Below are positions 9,478 through 22,678 of a DNA stretch of 64,000 nt, one piece after another. The position numbers and the translations under genes were made by a program. The first letter of the stretch is position 1; the number at the start of each line of letters is the position of its first letter. The notes under the pieces were generated by a model. That model was not told the origin of the DNA and did no database searches. It was given only the letters and a program-made list of their open reading frames with translations. The DNA comes from Vespa crabro (Eukaryota > Arthropoda > Insecta > Hymenoptera > Vespidae): contig NC_060955.1 in NCBI RefSeq assembly GCF_910589235.1, forward strand, positions 12,234,837 through 12,298,836, read 5' to 3'.

Positions 9478-12400
9478 CCTTGTGTCTTAACGTATATACG
9501 TTTTTTCGTTCATAATGGCGTACCATCGAAATACGAAATAATGAAATCTCATTCAAATTCAATTAGTTTATATTCTGTCGACGCATAACAAAGATTATTA
9601 CAAGAATATATCTTCCTGACTGTGTGTAAATAGTAGTTTTCACATGAAAATTGTCGAAAAATGAGATCGACAAATGCGAATTTCTTTAATTGCAGAGATG
9701 TAATCGTGAAAGCATTGAACTAACTCGTACCACAGCTTGAGAAATGTTTCCAATCTATTCGGACATTGTATTTCTGAAGATCAAACATCCATTTTATCTT
9801 GGAATCGACGTTATAACCGTGTTTCATATTTTATATACGATTATTAGCTCATAAAGAAGTATCATCGAAATACGAAATTTGAAATCTCAATCAATATCAA
9901 TGCTTTTATATTCTATCGACGCAGAATATACAATGGAACAAGATCATAAGTTTGTCACTATGTGTAAATACGAGTTTCAACATGAATATTGTAGAAAAAT
10001 GAGATCGACACATGCGAATTTCGTTAATTGCTGAGATTTAATCGTGAAAGCATTGAACTAACTCGTACCACAGCTTGAGAATTGTTTCCAATCGATTCGG
10101 ACATTGTATTTCTGAAGATCAAACATCTATTTTATCTTGGAATCGACGTTTTAACCTTGTGTCTTAACGTATATACGTTTTTTCGTTCATAATGGCGTAC
10201 CATCGAAATACGAAATAATGAAATCTCATTCAAATTCAATTAGTTTATATTCTGTCGACGCATAATAAAGATTACAACAAGAATATATCTTCCTGACTGT
10301 GTGTAAATAGAAGTTTTAACATGAAAATTGTCGAAAAATGAGATCGACAAATGCGAATTTTGTTAAATGCTGAGATAAAATCGTGAACACATTGAAATTA
10401 CTCGTACCACAGCTTCAGAAATGTTTCCAATCAATTCGGACATTGTATTTCTGAAGATCAAACATTTATTTTATCTTGGAATCGACGTTATAACCTTGTT
10501 TCATATTTTATATACGATTATTAGATCATAAAGAAGTATCATCGAAATACGAAATTAGAAATCTCAATCAATATCAATGCTTTTATATTCTATCGACGCA
10601 GAATATACAAAGGAACAAGAACATAAGTTTGTCACTATGTGTAAATACGAGTTTTAACATGAATATTGTCGAAAATTGAGATCGACACATGCGAATTTCT
10701 TTAATTGCAGAGATGTAATCGTGAAATCATTGAACTTACTCGTACCACAGCTTGAGAAATGTTTCCAATCTATTCGGACATTGTATTTCTGAAGATCAAA
10801 CATCCATTTTATCTTGGAATCGACGTTATAACCGTGTTTCATATTTTATATACGATTATTAGCTCATAAAGAAGTATCATCGAAATACGAAATTTGAAAT
10901 CTCAATCAATATCAATGCTTTTATATTCTATCGACGCAGAATATACAATGGAACAAGATCATAAGTTTGTCACTATGTGTAAATACGAGTTTCAACATGA
11001 ATATTGTAGAAAAATGAGATCGACACATGCGAATTTCGTTAATTGCTGAGATTTAATCGTGAAAGCATTGAACTAACTCGTACCACAGCTTGAGAATTGT
11101 TTCCAATCGATTCGGACATTGTATTTCTGAAGATCAAACATCTATTTTATCTTGGAATCGACGTTTTAACCTTGTGTCTTAACGTATATACGTTTTTTCG
11201 TTCATAATGGCGTACCATCGAAATACGAAATAATGAAATCTCATTCAAATTCAATTAGTTTATATTCTGTCGACGCATAATAAAGATTACAACAAGAATA
11301 TATCTTCCTGACTGTGTGTAAATAGAAGTTTTCACATGAAAATTGTCGAAAAATGAGATCGACAAATGCGAATTTCTTTAATTGCAGAGATGTAATCGTG
11401 AAATCATTGAACTTACTCGTACCACAGCTTGAGAAATGTTTCCAATCTATTCGGACATTGTATTTCTGAAGATCAAACATCCATTTTATCTTGGAATCGA
11501 CGTTATAACCGTGTTTCATATTTTATATACGATTATTAGCTCATAAAGAAGTATCATCGAAATACGAAATTTGAAATCTCAATCAATATCAATGCTTTTA
11601 TATTCTATCGACGCAGAATATACAATGGAACAAGATCATAAGTTTGTCACTATGTGTAAATACGAGTTTCAACATGAATATTGTAGAAAAATGAGATCGA
11701 CACATGCGAATTTCGTTAATTGCTGAGATTTAATCGTGAAAGCATTGAACTAACTCGTACCACAGCTTGAGAATTGTTTCCAATCGATTCGGACATTGTA
11801 TTTCTGAAGATCAAACATCTATTTTATCTTGGAATCGACGTTTTAACCTTGTGTCTTAACGTATATACGTTTTTTCGTTCATAATGGCGTACCATCGAAA
11901 TACGAAATAATGAAATCTCATTCAAATTCAATTAGTTTATATTCTGTCGACGCATAATAAAGATTACAACAAGAATATATCTTCCTGACTGTGTGTAAAT
12001 AGAAGTTTTCACATGAAAATTGTCGAAAAATGAGATCGACAAATGCGAATTTTGTTAAATGCTGAGATAAAATCGTGAACACATTGAAATTACTCGTACC
12101 ACAGCTTCAGAAATGTTTCCAATCAATTCGGACATTGTATTTCTGAAGATCAAACATTTATTTTATCTTGGAATCGACGTTATAACCTTGTTTCATATTT
12201 TATATACGATTATTAGCTCATAAAGAAGTATCATCGAAATACGAAATTTGAAATCTCAATCAATATCAATGCTTTTATATTCTATCGACGCAGAATATAC
12301 AAAGGAACAAGAACATAAGTTTGTCACTATGTGTAAATACGAGTTTTAACATGAATATTGTCGAAAATTGAGATCGACACATGCGAATTTCGTTAATTGC

Positions 12401-13877
12401 TGAGATTTAATCGTGAAAGCATTGAACTAACTCGTACCACAGCTTGAGAATTGTTTCCAATCGATTCGGACATTGTATTTCTGAAGATCAAACATCTATT
12501 TTATCTTGGAATCGACGTTTTAACCTTGTGTCTTAACGTATATACGTTTTTTCGTTCATAATGGCGTACCATCGAAATACGAAATAATGAAATCTCATTC
12601 AAATTCAATTAGTTTATATTCGGTCGACGCATAACAAAGATTATTACAAGAATATATCTTCCTGACTGTGTGTAAATAGTAGTTTTCACATGAAAATTGT
12701 CGAAAAATGAGATCGACAAATGCGAATTTCTTTAATTGCAGAGATGTAATCGTGAAATCATTGAACTTACTCGTACCACAGCTTGAGAAATGTTTCCAAT
12801 CTATTCGGACATTGTATTTCTGAAGATCAAACATCCATTTTATCTTGGAATCGACGTTATAACCGTGTTTCATATTTTATATACGATTATTAGCTCATAA
12901 AGAAGTATCATCGAAATACGAAATTTGAAATCTCAATCAATATCAATGCTTTTATATTCTATCGACGCAGAATATACAATGGAACAAGATCATAAGTTTG
13001 TCACTATGTGTAAATACGAGTTTCAACATGAATATTGTAGAAAAATGAGATCGACACATGCGAATTTCGTTAATTGCTGAGATTTAATCGTGAAAGCATT
13101 GAACTAACTCGTACCACAGCTTGAGAATTGTTTCCAATCGATTCGGACATTGTATTTCTGAAGATCAAACATCTATTTTATCTTGGAATCGACGTTTTAA
13201 CCTTGTGTCTTAACGTATATACGTTTTTTCGTTCATAATGGCGTACCATCGAAATACGAAATAATGAAATCTCATTCAAATTCAATTAGTTTATATTCTG
13301 TCGACGCATAATAAAGATTACAACAAGAATATATCTTCCTGACTGTGTGTAAATAGAAGTTTTCACATGAAAATTGTCGAAAAATGAGATCGACAAATGC
13401 GAATTTTGTTAAATGCTGAGATAAAATCGTGAACACATTGAAATTACTCGTACCACAGCTTCAGAAATGTTTCCAATCAATTCGGACATTGTATTTCTGA
13501 AGATCAAACATTTATTTTATCTTGGAATCGACGTTATAACCTTGTTTCATATTTTATATACGATTATTAGCTCATAAAGAAGTATCATCGAAATACGAAA
13601 TTTGAAATCTCAATCAATATCAATGCTTTTATATTCTATCGACGCAGAATATACAAAGGAACAAGAACATAAGTTTGTCACTATGTGTAAATACGAGTTT
13701 TAACATGAATATTGTCGAAAATTGAGATCGACACATGCGAATTTCGTTAATTGCTGAGATTTAATCGTGAAAGCATTGAACTAACTCGTACCACAGCTTG
13801 AGAATTGTTTCCAATCGATTCGGACATTGTATTTCTGAAGATCAAACATCAATTTTATCTTGGAATCGACGTTTTAA
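9478..13877. repeat. 13-mer HOR (4400 bp), one monomer lost
   Basis: It opens with the same A1(TAGTAG)-B1-A2 as the 14-mers. The B2 that follows switches to class A mid-monomer (10494-10831), and B1 comes next, so one monomer's worth is missing. Later dimers start at 11170, 11847, 12524 and 13201. The A1 at 12524 combines CATAACAAAG and TAGTAG with GAAATCATTGAACTTA, a subtype not used in the 14-mers, and carries a private TTCGGTCGAC. One distinct order change plus one deletion separates this unit from the 14-mer. Confidence 0.88.
10494..10831. repeat. B2/A hybrid monomer
   Basis: The 5' part is B2 (GTTTTAACATG, TGTCGAAAATTGAG, GACACATG). From TTCTTTAATTGCAGAGATG onward it is class A1, ending in CCATTTTATC and TTATAA. 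The switch lies between the B-type C near 10688 and the A-type T near 10700, inside the shared TGCGAATTTC. Length is a normal 338 bp. It is the first B-type monomer in the window not preceded by normal alternation at its right side. The same junction recurs at 14894, 30803 and 33848 and in the 5-mer and 4-mer units. Confidence 0.9.
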
Positions 13878-14893
13878 CCTTGTGTCTTAACGTATATACG
13901 TTTTTTCGTTCATAATGGCGTACCATCGAAATACGAAATAATGAAATCTCATTCAAATTCAATTAGTTTATATTCTGTCGACGCATAACAAAGATTATTA
14001 CAAGAATATATCTTCCTGACTGTGTGTAAATAGTAGTTTTCACATGAAAATTGTCGAAAAATGAGATCGACAAATGCGAATTTCTTTAATTGCAGAGATG
14101 TAATCGTGAAAGCATTGAACTAACTCGTACCACAGCTTGAGAAATGTTTCCAATCTATTCGGACATTGTATTTCTGAAGATCAAACATCCATTTTATCTT
14201 GGAATCGACGTTATAACCGTGTTTCATATTTTATATACGATTATTAGCTCATAAAGAAGTATCATCGAAATACGAAATTTGAAATCTCAATCAATATCAA
14301 TGCTTTTATATTCTATCGACGCAGAATATACAATGGAACAAGATCATAAGTTTGTCACTATGTGTAAATACGAGTTTCAACATGAATATTGTAGAAAAAT
14401 GAGATCGACACATGCGAATTTCGTTAATTGCTGAGATTTAATCGTGAAAGCATTGAACTAACTCGTACCACAGCTTGAGAATTGTTTCCAATCGATTCGG
14501 ACATTGTATTTCTGAAGATCAAACATCTATTTTATCTTGGAATCGACGTTTTAACCTTGTGTCTTAACGTATATACGTTTTTTCGTTCATAATGGCGTAC
14601 CATCGAAATACGAAATAATGAAATCTCATTCAAATTCAATTAGTTTATATTCTGTCGACGCATAATAAAGATTACAACAAGAATATATCTTCCTGACTGT
14701 GTGTAAATAGAAGTTTTAACATGAAAATTGTCGAAAAATGAGATCGACAAATGCGAATTTTGTTAAATGCTGAGATAAAATCGTGAACACATTGAAATTA
14801 CTCGTACCACAGCTTCAGAAATGTTTCCAATCAATTCGGACATTGTATTTCTGAAGATCAAACATTTATTTTATCTTGGAATCGACGTTATAA

Positions 14894-15231
14894 CCTTGTT
14901 TCATATTTTATATACGATTATTAGATCATAAAGAAGTATCATCGAAATACGAAATTTGAAATCTCAATCAATATCAATGCTTTTATATTCTATCGACGCA
15001 GAATATACAAAGGAACAAGAACATAAGTTTGTCACTATGTGTAAATACGAGTTTTAACATGAATATTGTCGAAAATTGAGATCGACACATGCGAATTTCT
15101 TTAATTGCAGAGATGTAATCGTGAAATCATTGAACTTACTCGTACCACAGCTTGAGAAATGTTTCCAATCTATTCGGACATTGTATTTCTGAAGATCAAA
15201 CATCCATTTTATCTTGGAATCGACGTTATAA
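14894..15231. repeat. B2/A hybrid monomer, second copy
   Basis: Same junction as the hybrid at 10494, exactly 4400 bp upstream: GACACATGCGAATTT followed by CTTTAATTGCAGAG. The preceding A2 again has GTTTTAACATG and this monomer again reads TTAGATCATAAAG, so it is a copy of the same event and not an independent one. Confidence 0.88.
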
Positions 15232-15569
15232 CCGTGTTTCATATTTTATATACGATTATTAGCTCATAAAGAAGTATCATCGAAATACGAAATTTGAAAT
15301 CTCAATCAATATCAATGCTTTTATATTCTATCGACGCAGAATATACAATGGAACAAGATCATAAGTTTGTCACTATGTGTAAATACGAGTTTCAACATGA
15401 ATATTGTAGAAAAATGAGATCGACACATGCGAATTTCGTTAATTGCTGAGATTTAATCGTGAAAGCATTGAACTAACTCGTACCACAGCTTGAGAATTGT
15501 TTCCAATCGATTCGGACATTGTATTTCTGAAGATCAAACATCTATTTTATCTTGGAATCGACGTTTTAA

Positions 15570-15908
15570 CCTTGTGTCTTAACGTATATACGTTTTTTCG
15601 TTCATAATGGCGTACCATCGAAATACGAAATAATGAAATCTCATTCAAATTCAATTAGTTTATATTCTGTCGACGCATAATAAAGATTACAACAAGAATA
15701 TATCTTCCTGACTGTGTGTAAATAGAAGTTTTAACATGAAAATTGTCGAAAAATGAGATCGACAAATGCGAATTTTGTTAAATGCTGAGATAAAATCGTG
15801 AACACATTGAAATTACTCGTACCACAGCTTGAGAATTGTTTCCAATCGATTCGGACATTGTATTTCTGAAGATCAAACATCTATTTTATCTTGGAATCGA
15901 CGTTATAA
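15570..15908. repeat. A2/B recombinant monomer
   Basis: It is A2 up to GAACACATTGAAATTACTCG, then class B (GAGAATTG, CAATCGATTCGG, ACATCTATT), then ends TTATAA like class A. The switch falls in or next to the conserved CTCGTACCACAGCTT. The same mosaic recurs at 31479 and 34524. The monomer after it starts with a private CCTTATTTC. Confidence 0.82.
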
Positions 15909-16585
15909 CCTTATTTCATATTTTATATACGATTATTAGCTCATAAAGAAGTATCATCGAAATACGAAATTTGAAATCTCAATCAATATCAATGCTTTTA
16001 TATTCTATCGACGCAGAATATACAAAGGAACAAGAACATAAGTTTGTCACTATGTGTAAATACGAGTTTTGACATGAATATTGTCGAAAATTGAGATCGA
16101 CACATGCGAATTTCGTTAATTGCTGAGATTTAATCGTGAAAGCATTGAACTAACTCGTACCACAGCTTGAGAATTGTTTCCAATCGATTCGGACATTGTA
16201 TTTCTGAAGATCAAACATCTATTTTATCTTGGAATCGACGTTTTAACCTTGTGTCTTAACGTATATACGTTTTTTCGTTCATAATGGCGTACCATCGAAA
16301 TACGAAATAATGAAATCTCATTCAAATTCAATTAGTTTATATTCTGTCGACGCATAACAAAGATTATTACAAGAATATATCTTCCTGACTGTGTGTAAAT
16401 AGAAGTTTTCACATGAAAATTGTCGAAAAATGAGATCGACAAATGCGAATTTCTTTAATTGCAGAGATGTAATCGTGAAATCATTGAACTTACTCGTACC
16501 ACAGCTTGAGAAATGTTTCCAATCTATTCGGACATTGTATTTCTGAAGATAAAACATCCATTTTATCTTGGAATCGACGTTATAA

Positions 16586-19500
16586 CCGTGTTTCATATTT
16601 TATATACGATTATTAGCTCATAAAGAAGTATCATCGAAATACGAAATTTGAAATCTCAATCAATATCAATGCTTTTATATTCTATCGACGCAGAATATAC
16701 AATGGAACAAGATCATAAGTTTGTCACTATGTGTAAATACGAGTTTCAACATGAATATTGTAGAAAAATGAGATCGACACATGCGAATTTCGTTAATTGC
16801 TGAGATTTAAACGTGAAAGCATTGAACTAACTCGTACCACAGCTTGAGAATTGTTTCCAATCGATTCGGACATTGTATTTCTGAAGATCAAACATCTATT
16901 TTATCTTGGAATCGACGTTTTAACCTTGTGTCTTAACGTATATACGTTTTTTCGTTCATAATGGCGTACCATCGAAATACGAAATAATGAAATCTCATTC
17001 AAATTCAATTAGTTTATATTCTGTCGACGCATAATAAAGATTACAACAAGAATATATCTTCCTGACTGTGTGTAAATAGAAGTTTTCACATGAAAATTGT
17101 CGAAAAATGAGATCGACAAATGCGAATTTTGTTAAATGCTGAGATAAAATCGTGAACACATTGAAATTACTCGTACCACAGCTTCAGAAATGTTTCCAAT
17201 CAATTCGGACATTGTATTTCTGAAGATCAACCATTTATTTTATCTTGGAATCGACGTTATAACCTTGTTTCATATTTTATATACGATTATTAGCTCATAA
17301 AGAAGTATCATCGAAATACGAAATTTGAAATCTCAATCAATATCAATGCTTTTATATTCTATCGACGCAGAATATACAAAGGAACAAGAACATAAGTTTG
17401 TCACTATGTGTAAATACGAGTTTTAACATGAATATTGTCGAAAATTGAGATCGACACATGCGAATTTCGTTAATTGCTGAGATTTAATCGTGAAAGCATT
17501 GAACTAACTCGTACCACAGCTTGAGAATTGTTTCCAATCGATTCGGACATTGTATTTCTGAAGATCAAACATCTATTTTATCTTGGAATCGACGTTTTAA
17601 CATTGTGTCTTAACGTATATACGTTTTTTCGTTCATAATGGCGTACCATCGTAATACGAAATAATGAAATCTCATTCAAATTCAATTAGTTTATATTCTG
17701 TCGACGCATAACAAAGATTATTACAAGAATATATCTTCCTGACTGTGTGTAAATAGAAGTTTTCACATGAAAATTGTCGAAAAATGAGATCGACAAATGC
17801 GAATTTCTTTAATTGCAGAGATGTAATCGTGAAATCATTGAACTTACTCGTACCACAGCTTGAGAAATGTTTCCAATCTATTCGGACATTGTATTTCTGA
17901 AGATCAAACATCCATTTTATCTTGGAATCGACGTTATAACCGTGTTTCATATTTTATATACGATTATTAGCTCATGAAGAAGTATCATCGAAATACGAAA
18001 TTTGAAATCTCAATCAATATCAATGCTTTTATATTCTATCGACGCAGAATATACAATGGAACAAGATCATAAGTTTGTCACTATGTGTAAATACGAGTTT
18101 CAACATGAATATTGTAGAAAAATGAGATCGACACATGCGAATTTCGTTAATTGCTGAGATTTAATCGTGAAAGCATTGAACTAACTCGTACCACAGCTTG
18201 AGAATTGTTTCCAATCGATTCGGACATTGTATTTCTGAAGATCAAACATCTATTTTATCTTGGAATCGACGTTTTAACCTTGTGTCTTAACGTATATACG
18301 TTTTTTCGTTCATAATGGCGTACCATCGAAATACGAAATAATGAAATCTCATTCAAATTCAATTAGTTTATATTCTGTCGACGCATAATAAAGATTACAA
18401 CAAGAATATATCTTCCTGACTGTGTGTAAATAGAAGTTTTCACATGAAAATTGTCGAAAAATGAGATCGACACATGCGAATTTCGTTAATTGCAGAGATT
18501 TAATCGTGAAAGCATTGAACTAACTCGTACCACAGCTTGAGAAATGTTTCCAATCTATTCGGACATTGTATTTCTGAAGATCAAACATCCATTTTATCTT
18601 GGAATCGACGTTATAACCGTGTTTCATATTTTATATACGATTATTAGCTCATAAAGAAGTATCATCGAAATACGAAATTTGAAATCTCAATCAATATCAA
18701 TGCTTTTATATTCTATCGACGCAGAATATACAATGGAACAAGATCATAAGTTTGTCACTATGTGTAAATACGAGTTTCAACATGAATATTGTAGAAAAAT
18801 GAGATCGACACATGCGAATTTCGTTAATTGCTGAGATTTAATCGTGAAAGCATTGAACTAACTCGTACCACAGCTTGAGAATTGTTTCCAATCGATTCGG
18901 ACATTGTATTTCTGAAGATCAAACATCTATTTTATCTTGGAATCGACGTTTTAACCTTGTGTCTTAACGTATATACGTTTTTTCGTTCATAATGGCGTAC
19001 CATCGAAATACGAAATAATGAAATCTCATTCAAATTCAATTAGTTTATATTCTGTCGACGCATAATAAAGATTACAACAAGAATATATCTTCCTGACTGT
19101 GTGTAAATAGAAGTTTTCACATGAAAATTGTCGAAAAATGAGATCGACAAATGCGAATTTTGTTAAATGCTGAGATAAAATCGTGAACACATTGAAATTA
19201 CTCGTACCACAGCTTCAGAAATGTTTCCAATCAATTCGGACATTGTATTTCTGAAGATCAAACATTTATTTTATCTTGGAATCGACGTTATAACCTTGTT
19301 TCATATTTTATATACGATTATTAGCTCATAAAGAAGTATCATCGAAATACGAAATTTGAAATCTCAATCAATATCAATGCTTTTATATTCTATCGACGCA
19401 GAATATACAAAGGAACAAGAACATAAGTTTGTCACTATGTGTAAATACGAGTTTTAACATGAATATTGTCGAAAATTGAGATCGACACATGCGAATTTCG

Positions 19501-22500
19501 TTAATTGCTGAGATTTAATCGTGAAAGCATTGAACTAACTCGTACCACAGCTTGAGAATTGTTTCCAATCGATTCGGACATTGTATTTCTGAAGATCAAA
19601 CATCTATTTTATCTTGGAATCGACGTTTTAACCTTGTGTCTTAACGTATATACGTTTTTTCGTTCATAATGGCGTACCATCGAAATACGAAATAATGAAA
19701 TCTCATTCAAATTCAATTAGTTTATATTCTGTCGACGCATAACAAAGATTATTACAAGAATATATCTTCCTGACTGTGTGTAAATAGTAGTTTTCACATG
19801 AAAATTGTCGAAAAATGAGATCGACAAATGCGAATTTCTTTAATTGCAGAGATGTAATCGTGAAATCATTGAACTTACTCGTACCACAGCTTGAGAAATG
19901 TTTCCAATCTATTCGGACATTGTATTTCTGAAGATCAAACATCCATTTTATCTTGGAATCGACGTTATAACCGTGTTTCATATTTTATATACGATTATTA
20001 GCTCATAAAGAAGTATCATCGAAATACGAAATTTGAAATCTCAATCAATATCAATGCTTTTATATTCTATCGACGCAGAATATACAATGGAACAAGATCA
20101 TAAGTTTGTCACTATGTGTAAATACGAGTTTCAACATGAATATTGTAGAAAAATGAGATCGACACATGCGAATTTCGTTAATTGCTGAGATTTAATCGTG
20201 AAAGCATTGAACTAACTCGTACCACAGCTTGAGAATTGTTTCCAATCGATTCGGACATTGTATTTCTGAAGATCAAACATCTATTTTATCTTGGAATCGA
20301 CGTTTTAACCTTGTGTCTTAACGTATATACGTTTTTTCGTTCATAATGGCGTACCATCGAAATACGAAATAATGAAATCTCATTCAAATTCAATTAGTTT
20401 ATATTCTGTCGACGCATAATAAAGATTACAACAAGAATATATCTTCCTGACTGTGTGTAAATAGAAGTTTTCACATGAAAATTGTCGAAAAATGAGATCG
20501 ACAAATGCGAATTTTGTTAAATGCTGAGATAAAATCGTGAACACATTGAAATTACTCGTACCACAGCTTCAGAAATGTTTCCAATCAATTCGGACATTGT
20601 ATTTCTGAAGATCAAACATTTATTTTATCTTGGAATCGACGTTATAACCTTGTTTCATATTTTATATACGATTATTAGCTCATAAAGAAGTATCATCGAA
20701 ATACGAAATTTGAAATCTCAATCAATATCAATGCTTTTATATTCTATCGACGCAGAATATACAAAGGAACAAGAACATAAGTTTGTCACTATGTGTAAAT
20801 ACGAGTTTTAACATGAATATTGTCGAAAATTGAGATCGACACATGCGAATTTCGTTAATTGCTGAGATTTAATCGTGAAAGCATTGAACTAACTCGTACC
20901 ACAGCTTGAGAATTGTTTCCAATCGATTCGGACATTGTATTTCTGAAGATCAAACATCTATTTTATCTTGGAATCGACGTTTTAACCTTGTGTCTTAACG
21001 TATATACGTTTTTTCGTTCATAATGGCGTACCATCGAAATACGAAATAATGAAATCTCATTCAAATTCAATTAGTTTATATTCTGTCGACGCATAATAAA
21101 GATTACAACAAGAATATATCTTCCTGACTGTGTGTAAATAGAAGTTTTCACATGAAAATTGTCGAAAAATGAGATCGACAAATGCGAATTTCTTTAATTG
21201 CAGAGATGTAATCGTGAAATCATTGAACTTACTCGTACCACAGCTTGAGAAATGTTTCCAATCTATGCGGACATTGTATTTCTGAAGATCAAACATCCAT
21301 TTTATCTTGGAATCGACGTTATAACCGTGTTTCATATTTTATATACGATTATTAGCTCATAAAGAAGTATCATCGAAATACGAAATTTGAAATCTCAATC
21401 AATATCAATGCTTTTATATTCTATCGACGCAGAATATACAATGGAACAAGATCATAAGTTTGTCACTATGTGTAAATACGAGTTTCAACATGAATATTGT
21501 AGAAAAATGAGATCGACACATGCGAATTTCGTTAATTGCTGAGATTTAATCGTGAAAGCATTGAACTAACTCGTACCACAGCTTGAGAATTGTTTCCAAT
21601 CGATTCGGACATTGTATTTCTGAAGATCAAACATCTATTTTATCTTGGAATCGACGTTTTAACCTTGTGTCTTAACGTATATACGTTTTTTCGTTCATAA
21701 TGGCGTACCATCGAAATACGAAATAATGAAATCTCATTCAAATTCAATTAGTTTATATTCTGTCGACGCATAATAAAGATTACAACAAGAATATATCTTC
21801 CTGACTGTGTGTAAATAGAAGTTTTCACATGAAAATTGTCGAAAAATGAGATCGACAAATGCGAATTTTGTTAAATGCTGAGATAAAATCGTGAACACAT
21901 TGAAATTACTCGTACCACAGCTTCAGAAATGTTTCCAATCAATTCGGACATTGTATTTCTGAAGATCAAACATTTATTTTATCTTGGAATCGACGTTATA
22001 ACCTTGTTTCATATTTTATATACGATTATTAGCTCATAAAGAAGTATCATCGAAATACGAAATTTGAAATCTCAATCAATATCAATGCTTTTATATTCTA
22101 TCGACGCAGAATATACAAAGGAACAAGAACATAAGTTTGTCACTATGTGTAAATACGAGTTTTAACATGAATATTGTCGAAAATTGAGATCGACACATGC
22201 GAATTTCGTTAATTGCTGAGATTTAATCGTGAAAGCATTGAACTAACTCGTACCACAACTTGAGAATTGTTTCCAATCGATTCGGACATTGTATTTCTGA
22301 AGATCAAACATCTATTTTATCTTGGAATCGACGTTTTAACCTTGTGTCTTAACGTATATACGTTTTTTCGTTCATAATGGCGTACCATCGAAATACGAAA
22401 TAATGAAATCTCATTCAAATTCAATTAGTTTATATTCTGTCGACGCATAACAAAGATTATTACAAGAATATATCTTCCTGACTGTGTGTAAATAGTAGTT

Positions 22501-22678
22501 TTCACATGAAAATTGTCGAAAAATGAGATCGACAAATGCGAATTTCTTTAATTGCAGAGATGTAATCGTGAAATCATTGAACTTACTCGTACCACAGCTT
22601 GAGAAATGTTTCCAATCTATTCGGACATTGTATTTCTGAAGATCAAACATCCATTTTATCTTGGAATCGACGTTATAA
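16586..22678. repeat. 18-mer HOR, copy 1 (6093 bp)
   Basis: Eighteen monomers. Class-A starts are 16924, 17601, 18278, 18955, 19632, 20309, 20986, 21663 and 22340. Marker variants recur exactly 6093 bp later: TTTAAACGTG near 16807, TAACATTGTG at 17598-17607, CTCATGAAG at 17971 and CCACAACTTG near 22254. From 18955 the order is regular A1-B1-A2-B2 tetramers of 1354 bp. Confidence 0.87.
18278..18616. repeat. Class A monomer with an internal class-B patch
   Basis: An A1 monomer that, from about 18472 to 18522, carries class-B bases (GACACATG, TTCGTTAATTG, GATTTAATCG, GCATTGAACTAAC) while keeping A-type GCAGAG inside, then returns to A. The 18-mer partner at 24371 lacks the patch. The same mosaic stretch is found in the B1-like monomers of the 5-mer region (for example near 40140-40182). 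Gene conversion or a double exchange is the likely cause. Confidence 0.75.

Larger units (their letters stand above)
13878..16585. repeat. Shortened HOR copy, 8 monomers
   Basis: Monomers start at 13878, 14217, 14555, 14894, 15232, 15570, 15909 and 16247. The first five repeat the start of the 13-mer, including the hybrid. An A2/B recombinant and a B2 with GTTTTGACATG follow. The stretch 13878-16246 reappears, in the same order and with the same recombinants, 15,909 bp downstream at 29787-32155. Confidence 0.85.
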
